The position numbers were made by a program, and so were the translations under genes. The notes under the pieces were generated by a model. It made no database searches. It was not told where the DNA came from and worked only from the letters and a program-made list of their open reading frames with translations. Positions 1 to 4,971 of a stretch of DNA of 5,725 nucleotides are shown piece after piece (the first letter of the stretch is position 1; every line of letters begins with the position of its first letter). Source of the DNA: Bacteroidota bacterium (GTDB lineage: Bacteria > Bacteroidota > Ignavibacteria > Kryptoniales > JAKASW01); contig JAJYJD010000242.1 of the NCBI GenBank assembly GCA_021789755.1, forward strand, positions 1-5,725. The letters run 5' to 3'.

Positions 1-1
1 G

Positions 2-823
2 GCCGAGAAACTGAGGATAGACAAGGATGTAATTCTCGACACGTGCGGCACCGGAGGCGACGGCGCCAGTACGTTCAACATCTCGACCGCGGCGGCGCTC
101 GTGGCTGCTGCAGCCGGGGCGACGGTAGCCAAGCACGGCGGCAGCGCCGTGTCGAGCAAGTCGGGGAGTGCGGACGTACTGAAAGCACTCGGACTGAATC
201 TGGACGGGCTCGATTTGAAGAAGACCGAAAATGCCCTTAACGAGATCGGCATCGCGTTTCTTTTCGCGCCGTTGCACCACAAGTCGATGCGTTTCGCCGG
301 GCCTGTCAGGCGCGACCTCGGGGTGAGAACCCTTTTCAATCTCCTCGGGCCGCTCACAAACCCGGCCGGAGCTAACCGCCAGCTTATCGGAGTCTACAGC
401 AAGACACTCGTGGAACCCGTCGCGTACGTCCTCCGCGATCTCGGAAGTCAGGCGGCCCTTGTCGTACACGGTGAGCCGACGATGGATGAAATTTCTCTGT
501 GCGGAAAGACGCTTGTCGCGGAACTGAAACTGGGCAAGATCAGCACATACGAGATCGAGCCCGAGAGTTTCGGCCTCAATCGCGTGGAGCTCAGCACACT
601 TGTGGTCAGGAACCAGGAGGAAGCTGTCGAAGCTTTTATGATGGCAATAAGGGGAAGTGAGTCTCCTTACCACGACGCGGTACTTCTTAATGCGGGAGCG
701 GCCATCTATGTTGCCGGCATTGAGCGCGATATCAAATCCGGAGTTGCGCGCGCGCGGAGCGTGATTGCGAAGGGACTCGCCGAAAGCAAACTCCGCTCCC
801 TGGTCGAGATAACCGGAGCATGA
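2..823 (+). CDS. trpD: Anthranilate phosphoribosyltransferase TrpD, 5'-truncated by the window
   Basis: The enzyme transfers phosphoribose from PRPP to anthranilate, the second step of tryptophan synthesis, in the cytoplasm. The frame is open from base 2 and gives 273 residues. Families of this type are usually about 335-345 residues, so roughly 65-70 residues of the helical N-terminal domain lie outside the window; the GTG at 101 is internal. Visible signatures are the PRPP-binding glycine loop DTCGTGGDG (residues 13-21), TFNIST (24-29), SSKSGSADVLKALG (51-64), FAPLHH, VRRDLGVRTLFNLLGPLTNPA, the metal-binding MDEIS, and LLNAGAAIYVAG near the C-terminus. One oddity is that the usual KHGNR reads KHGGS (residues 44-48), replacing an Asn that contacts anthranilate in characterised enzymes. 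The stop overlaps the next start as ATGA, indicating translational coupling. Identity is secure; full activity is less certain because of the motif change. Confidence 0.96.
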   Translation, partial: AEKLRIDKDVILDTCGTGGDGASTFNISTAAALVAAAAGATVAKHGGSAVSSKSGSADVLKALGLNLDGLDLKKTENALNEIGIAFLFAPLHHKSMRFAGPVRRDLGVRTLFNLLGPLTNPAGANRQLIGVYSKTLVEPVAYVLRDLGSQAALVVHGEPTMDEISLCGKTLVAELKLGKISTYEIEPESFGLNRVELSTLVVRNQEEAVEAFMMAIRGSESPYHDAVLLNAGAAIYVAGIERDIKSGVARARSVIAKGLAESKLRSLVEITGA

Positions 824-2124
824 TCGAGAGTTTTGTCCTGTTTGCGGTCCTTTTTGCCGCGGCATCGCTCGGCTGGGGATATCTCTTTCACGCCGAGAAA
901 TCGCACCTTTCCGGCAGGGTGTTCCTTGCGGCGTTGTTCTTCGTTACCATATCCGGCGTCTTCGCGTCGGTGTTCTTCCTGAAGGGACTTGCCGAAGCCG
1001 GGTATAATGTGACTCTGGTAATTTCGTCTATGGTCTTCGCGCTTTCGTTCGTGGTCAGCCTCGTCCTTGGATTCGAGTTGACAAGAACCTCCGAGATTGC
1101 GCCTGTCTTTTCGAAGGTCGATGAAGTCTGGAGCGGAGACAAGGAGGAGAAGGACCGGTCGGAGATTGTAAACGAGATCCAGGAACGAATAACGAAGACG
1201 GGAAAACTGGATGCCTTTGAAAAGGAACTCATAGGAAGCATCCTGAGGTTCAGCGATAAGATTGTCCGTGAAGTGATGATCCCGCGCGGCGATATCGTTG
1301 CGATCAACATCGAGGAGGAACCGCGCCGTGTCCTGCGACGCGTTGCCGAGGAGGGATATTCGAGAATGCCGGTCTACAGCGGTTCCCTCGACAACATCGT
1401 CGGCATAATCTACGCCAAAGATCTCATCACGCTGGCTGAAGGGAGCGGGGCGATAGTCCTTCAGGACCTGCTGAGAACCCCTTATTATGTACCGGAATCG
1501 AAGAAGATCAGCCAGCTTCTCCGCGAAATGCAAATGAACAAAGTGCACCTGGCTGTAGTGGTCGATGAGTTCGGCGGGACGGAAGGGATCGTCACGCTCG
1601 AGGACGTGCTCGAGGAAATTGTCGGTGAAATCCAGGACGAGTACGATGAGTCTCTCTCTGAAGTCATACGGGACGAAAGCGGAGACGCGCATTTCTCCGG
1701 TTCTATGACTGTAGACAGGTTCAACGAGCTCCTTGGATGCGAAATCCCGCGCGAAGAAGACTATGATACGATGGCCGGTTTTGTGCAGAAGCTCGCAGGA
1801 AAGATTCCCCAGAAAGGCGAGGTTTATAACCACGACGAGATGTTCTTCATAATAGAGGAAGTGGCCCGGCACAGAGTCAAACGGTTGAAGGTCTCATTCA
1901 AAGAACATCCCCAGCTCGCTCCCGTACGCGAAGTGGCCGGCCGGCAGCCGACGCTGGAGGACCTCCCGCTTCCTGATCAAGGTGGCGTTCGTCCGGGGAC
2001 CGAAGCAGCGGTGAAAAGACCGGTGAAAGCCGCGGCGAAAAACAGGGTGAAAAAGAAATCTGCATCGACGAAGCAGGAGAAAACCGCTGCCGGACCGGCG
2101 AGGAGAAGCAGGAGGAAGCGGTGA
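820..2124 (+). CDS. Membrane-anchored CBS-pair/CorC_HlyC domain protein (CNNM/hemolysin-like) inside the trp operon
   Basis: This is a 434-residue protein. The N-terminus shows three hydrophobic segments, about residues 2-23, 33-55 and 63-86, followed by a charged linker (105-135). A CBS pair spans about 150-275, with MIPRGDIVAI, SRMPVYSGSLDNIVGI and the hallmark VVVDEFGGTEGIVTLEDVLEEIVGE. A CorC_HlyC transporter-associated domain spans about 288-360 (SGSMTVDRFNELLG, YDTMAGFV). The tail at 399-434 is very basic, 16 Lys/Arg in 36 residues. Family members bind adenine nucleotides through the CBS pair and are linked to Mg2+ or Co2+ efflux. The usual DUF21 transmembrane domain is not recognisable: the membrane part is only about 88 residues and lacks the SASETA-type signature. 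It overlaps trpD by ATGA and trpC by GTGA, so it is probably co-translated with them. The start has only a weak GGAG one base upstream. The domain assignment is firm; the transport role and any tie to tryptophan are not shown. Confidence 0.88.
   Translation: MIESFVLFAVLFAAASLGWGYLFHAEKSHLSGRVFLAALFFVTISGVFASVFFLKGLAEAGYNVTLVISSMVFALSFVVSLVLGFELTRTSEIAPVFSKVDEVWSGDKEEKDRSEIVNEIQERITKTGKLDAFEKELIGSILRFSDKIVREVMIPRGDIVAINIEEEPRRVLRRVAEEGYSRMPVYSGSLDNIVGIIYAKDLITLAEGSGAIVLQDLLRTPYYVPESKKISQLLREMQMNKVHLAVVVDEFGGTEGIVTLEDVLEEIVGEIQDEYDESLSEVIRDESGDAHFSGSMTVDRFNELLGCEIPREEDYDTMAGFVQKLAGKIPQKGEVYNHDEMFFIIEEVARHRVKRLKVSFKEHPQLAPVREVAGRQPTLEDLPLPDQGGVRPGTEAAVKRPVKAAAKNRVKKKSASTKQEKTAAGPARRSRRKR
2110..2115 (+). 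promoter_or_regulatory. Shine-Dalgarno site for trpC within the upstream coding region
   Basis: A perfect AGGAGG lies five bases before the GTG at 2121. It sits inside the Arg-rich last codons of the upstream membrane-protein gene. It decides the trpC start: the GTG overlaps the upstream TGA as GTGA, and the next in-frame Met is not until residue 207. Confidence 0.8.
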
Positions 2125-2915
2125 ATTTTCTTGAAACTATAGTCAACGGCACCAAAGGGAAAATCGAAGAAGCCAAGGAGATTCTGAGTCTCGCCGAGTT
2201 GACAACTCTTGTTTCGGACGTCAGGCCGAAAAACAACTTTCGGAAAAGTCTCTTGCGTCAGGCCGGCAAACCGGTGAGAATCATAGCTGAAATAAAGCGC
2301 GCATCGCCTTCGAGGGGGATAATTGCCGCCGAAATCGATCCCCGAAGCGTCGCGAGAGATTATGCCAAAGGGGGTGCCTCGGCTATCTCCGTATTGACGG
2401 AAGGCTCGTTCTTCAAAGGCTCGAAACAGGACTTCCAGGCCGTGCGTGAAGCCGTTCCCGAAGTCGCCCTTCTGAGAAAGGACTTCATAGTCGACGAATA
2501 CCAGGTTTATGAATCCGTCCTTATCGGAGCCGATGCTGTGCTTCTGATAGTCGCAGCGCTCGACGAGAGAACGCTCGCTGGCTTCGTGAAGCTCGCGAAA
2601 GAGTGCGGACTTGCCGCGCTCGTCGAAGTCCATGCCGACGAAGAGCTCGATATCGCGTTGTCCGCGGGCGCCGAGATAATCGGAGTGAATAACCGGAATC
2701 TCGAGACCTTCGAAGTATCCACGGACACATCGGAAAAAATGGCCGGGAAGATCCCGGGAGAAATTGTCAGCGTAAGTGAAAGTGGAATTTCCGATACGAT
2801 CGGTCTCCGCACTGCGGCAGAGCTCGGCTATCACGCAGTCCTCATAGGCGAACATTTCATGCGCACTGAGAATAGAGTGGCAGAAGTCAGGAAGTTTACA
2901 GGAGGCAGAGTCTGA
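2121..2915 (+). CDS. trpC: Indole-3-glycerol phosphate synthase TrpC
   Basis: The enzyme closes the indole ring of CdRP with loss of CO2 and water to give indole-3-glycerol phosphate, in the cytoplasm. The protein has 264 residues, the normal length for a monofunctional TIM-barrel TrpC. All catalytic positions I can place against the Sulfolobus enzyme are present with matching spacing: Glu57 and Lys59 in AEIKRASPSRG, Lys120 in LLRKDF, Glu169 in ALVEVHADEEL, Asn190 in GVNNRNL, and Glu220-Ser221 in SVSESGI. The phosphate-binding end of the barrel (VLIGEHFMR) is also there. The start is GTG, chosen for the AGGAGG five bases upstream and the family-like N-terminus NFLETIV. It overlaps the previous gene by four bases and precedes trpF by 60 bases in the same reading frame. 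The sequence contains no tryptophan. Confidence 0.97.
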   Translation: MNFLETIVNGTKGKIEEAKEILSLAELTTLVSDVRPKNNFRKSLLRQAGKPVRIIAEIKRASPSRGIIAAEIDPRSVARDYAKGGASAISVLTEGSFFKGSKQDFQAVREAVPEVALLRKDFIVDEYQVYESVLIGADAVLLIVAALDERTLAGFVKLAKECGLAALVEVHADEELDIALSAGAEIIGVNNRNLETFEVSTDTSEKMAGKIPGEIVSVSESGISDTIGLRTAAELGYHAVLIGEHFMRTENRVAEVRKFTGGRV

Positions 2916-2916
2916 A

Positions 2917-2985
2917 GTGAAAAGCCGATCGCATTCAACACGGTTTTCAGGCCGGATTCCTATGGTCGGTTTGTCATGTTCGTAA
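2917..2985 (+). other. Possible 22-codon micro-ORF bridging trpC and trpF
   Basis: A GTG at 2917 opens 22 codons ending in TAA at 2983-2985, which passes the trpF ATG (2976) by seven bases. A perfect AGGAGG at 2900-2905 lies 11 bases before the GTG, a long but possible spacing. The predicted peptide is short and rich in Ser and Arg, with no Trp codon, so it is not a classical trp attenuator leader. If translated, it would bring terminating ribosomes to the trpF start, which has no clear Shine-Dalgarno of its own. This is an inference from spacing only and could be chance. Confidence 0.2.
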
Positions 2986-3593
2986 AAATCTGCGGCGTTA
3001 CCAACATCAAAGATGCCTACGCATGCACCGAAGCGGGTGCCGACGCGATCGGACTCAATTTCTATCCGAAAAGCAAGAGATATATAACCTTCGACGATGC
3101 AGCCTCAATCGTACGCGAAGTCTCCGCTTATGTCACAACCGTGGCCGTAATGGTCCAGCCGTCGATCAAGGATATCGTGGCGGCGCTCGATTCGACGGAA
3201 GTAGATGCCGTGCAGGTTTACGAGCCGAAGTTCAGCGTTTCCGATTTTGATTTCAGGAAGTCTCTTTATTATTCCGTGCGCGTCAGGACAGCCGGCGATG
3301 TCGCGGAGGCGTCCAAACTCGGCGCCGACCTGATCTTCCTGGATGCCTACAAGGATGATGAGTTCGGCGGCACCGGGACGCTTTCAAACTGGGACGAGAT
3401 CGGAAAGAGCGGGGTTGATCTGTCTTCCCGATTTGTCATTTCCGGAGGCTTGAACGATCAAAATGTGTGCAATGCGATCAGGTATCTGAAACCTTACGGT
3501 GTAGATACGGCTTCAGGCGTCGAAGAAACGCCGCGAAAGAAAGATCACGATAAGGTGCGCAGGTTTATTTCAAACGCAAAGTTATGTGCCTGA
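2976..3593 (+). CDS. trpF: Phosphoribosylanthranilate isomerase TrpF
   Basis: The enzyme isomerises phosphoribosylanthranilate to CdRP (Amadori rearrangement), feeding TrpC. The 205-residue TIM barrel has the normal length. The N-terminal KICGVTN carries the catalytic Cys (residue 6), and the Asp acid sits at 123 in FLDAYKDDEFGGTG. Arg35 in YPKSKRY, the phosphate loops GGTG (131-134) and SGGL (156-159), and GVDTASGVE (175-183) are present. The family's usual VQLHG strand reads VQVYE (79-83), a visible divergence. ATG 2976 is the only plausible start: no ATG, GTG or TTG occurs in frame between the trpC stop and this codon, and KICG follows almost at once as in the family. There is no strong Shine-Dalgarno just upstream, so translation may depend on ribosomes arriving from trpC or the micro-ORF. 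Identity is firm. Confidence 0.95.
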   Translation: MFVKICGVTNIKDAYACTEAGADAIGLNFYPKSKRYITFDDAASIVREVSAYVTTVAVMVQPSIKDIVAALDSTEVDAVQVYEPKFSVSDFDFRKSLYYSVRVRTAGDVAEASKLGADLIFLDAYKDDEFGGTGTLSNWDEIGKSGVDLSSRFVISGGLNDQNVCNAIRYLKPYGVDTASGVEETPRKKDHDKVRRFISNAKLCA

Positions 3594-3606
3594 GGAGATG
3601 AGGGCC

Positions 3607-3610
3607 AGGA
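3607..3610 (+). promoter_or_regulatory. Probable ribosome-binding site of trpB
   Basis: AGGA lies ten bases before the ATG at 3621 and is the best placed match. A stronger GAGGAG at 3592-3597 overlaps the trpF stop, but it directly abuts another, out-of-frame ATG (3598) and is 23 bases from the trpB start. Confidence 0.4.
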
Positions 3611-3620
3611 ATACAAAACC

Positions 3621-4841
3621 ATGGAAGATATCGAACAGAAAATAGAGGAGTTCTATAAGCTGCCTGACGATAAAGGGCACTTTGGAATTTACGGAGGATC
3701 TTTTGTCCCCGAGACACTTGTCAGGGCTGCCCAGGAACTCGACAGGGCTTTTGAATCGCTGAAGAACGACAAGAGCTTCAACGAAGAGTTCGAGTACCTT
3801 TTGAAGAATTATGCGGGCAGGCCGACGCCCATCTTCTTTATCAAAAACCTCAGCGAAAAGTACGGCGCAAGAATGTTCCTGAAGCGTGAGGACCTCCTCC
3901 ACACCGGCGCTCATAAGATTAATAACACGATCGGCCAGGCGCTCCTGGCAAAAAGAATCGGGAAGACCCGGATAATTGCCGAGACGGGCGCGGGACAGCA
4001 TGGCGTCGCAACGGCTACAGTCTGCGCTCTTCTCGGCCTGAAGTGCATCGTTTATATGGGCGAAGAGGATATGCACAGGCAGGAGCCCAATGTGTTCAAG
4101 ATGAGACTCCTGGGTGCGGAGGTAGTACCGGTTCTCAGCGGAACCAGGACCTTGAAAGAGGCGACCAGCGAGGCGATCCGCGATTGGGTGACAAATGTCC
4201 GTGATACGTTTTACATAATCGGTTCTGTCGTGGGGATGCACCCCTACCCGAAGCTGGTCCGGCACTTCCAGGCGGTGATCGGGCGCGAGTCGAAACAACA
4301 GTTCAAAGATGCCTACGGCAGGCTGCCCGACTATGTTGTCGCATGCGTCGGCGGCGGAAGCAATTCTATCGGGATCTTCTACGAGTTTGTCCGTGACGCC
4401 CGCAATGTGAAGCTGATCGGCGTCGAAGCAGCAGGCGAAGGACTCGAGACAGGAAAGACTGCTGCCTCATTATCGCTCGGTAAACCGGGAGTCCTCCACG
4501 GCTCGATGCAGTATCTCCTGCAGGATGAAAACGGAAATGTGCTGAACGCTTATTCCGTTTCCGCCGGGCTGGATTATCCGGGCGTGGGACCGGAGCATTC
4601 TTACCTGAAAGACTCGGGGCTTGTCAAGTATGTCTCGATCACCGACCGTGAAGCACTCGACATGTTTGTCGAGCTCTCGCGATTGGAAGGAATAATACCC
4701 GCGCTGGAGTCTGCGCACGCAGTCGCTTATGCGGCGAAGCTTGCTCAGAACGACGGCAAAGGAAAGGATATTCTTATCAATCTTTCCGGAAGAGGCGATA
4801 AGGACCTGTACAGCGTCGCGAAGAGATTGAGCCTCGGCTAA
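3621..4841 (+). CDS. trpB: Tryptophan synthase beta chain TrpB (TrpB1 type)
   Basis: This PLP enzyme condenses indole with serine to form tryptophan, normally as an alpha2-beta2 complex with TrpA that channels indole. The protein has 406 residues, typical of TrpB1. It begins with the family pattern GHFGIYGGSFVPETL. PLP-binding Lys99 lies in HTGAHKINN, the catalytic Glu121 in ETGAGQHGVATA, and the phosphate-binding loop GGGSNS at 244-249. Also present are VEAAGEGLETG, SAGLDYPGVGPEHS (the Asp that gates the closed state), EGIIPALESAHA and the C-terminal LINLSGRGDKDL. Nothing points to truncation or damage. ATG 3621 is the first in-frame start after the trpF stop. The gene is the last of the operon; no trpA follows, and a terminator begins 33 bases after the stop. 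Confidence 0.98.
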   Translation: MEDIEQKIEEFYKLPDDKGHFGIYGGSFVPETLVRAAQELDRAFESLKNDKSFNEEFEYLLKNYAGRPTPIFFIKNLSEKYGARMFLKREDLLHTGAHKINNTIGQALLAKRIGKTRIIAETGAGQHGVATATVCALLGLKCIVYMGEEDMHRQEPNVFKMRLLGAEVVPVLSGTRTLKEATSEAIRDWVTNVRDTFYIIGSVVGMHPYPKLVRHFQAVIGRESKQQFKDAYGRLPDYVVACVGGGSNSIGIFYEFVRDARNVKLIGVEAAGEGLETGKTAASLSLGKPGVLHGSMQYLLQDENGNVLNAYSVSAGLDYPGVGPEHSYLKDSGLVKYVSITDREALDMFVELSRLEGIIPALESAHAVAYAAKLAQNDGKGKDILINLSGRGDKDLYSVAKRLSLG

Positions 4842-4874
4842 ATTCCGTCCCGACATTGTAAACTCTTGAAAAAC

Positions 4875-4900
4875 GAAAAGCCCGCTCTTGCGGGCTTTTC
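4875..4900. terminator. Bidirectional rho-independent terminator between convergent genes
   Basis: An 11-bp perfect inverted repeat has arms at 4875-4885 and 4890-4900 and a TCTT loop. The GC-rich core (GCCCGC/GCGGGC) is flanked by an A-run on the left arm and a T-run on the right. On the + strand it ends the trp operon. Read on the minus strand the T-tract is longer (TTTTCGTTTTT), so it probably also stops transcription of the converging gene. The rest of 4842-4971 shows no further structure I can support. Confidence 0.9.
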
Positions 4901-4971
4901 TCATCTCATCAGGAAGCCGGTCCGGCTGTCATTCTAATCCGGACCTGCGGTCGATCGTTGCAACCGACGGC

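Noticed and set aside
706..1872. Long minus-strand open frame (388 codons) antisense to the CBS/CorC gene
   Set aside because: The + strand product has clear CBS and CorC_HlyC motifs; the antisense translation shows no family motif and looks like a codon-bias shadow.
1977..2855. Minus-strand open frame (292 codons) antisense to trpC
   Set aside because: It lies opposite a complete TrpC with every catalytic residue, and its translation has no recognisable domain.
2913..2915. TGA as a recoded sense codon joining trpC to trpF
   Set aside because: TGA ends trpD, the CBS/CorC gene, trpC, trpF and the right-hand gene at family-typical lengths, so it acts as a normal stop.
2919..2948. Hairpin between trpC and trpF as an attenuator or terminator
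   Set aside because: The stem is only eight pairs with a bulge and a 13-base loop, there is no proper T-tract, and no Trp-codon leader is present.
3582..4298. Minus-strand open frame (238 codons) antisense to trpB
   Set aside because: It is a shadow of the highly conserved trpB coding sequence.
4842..4971. Small RNA or tRNA in the convergent intergenic region
   Set aside because: Only the terminator hairpin is visible; no cloverleaf or promoter-like pattern was found.
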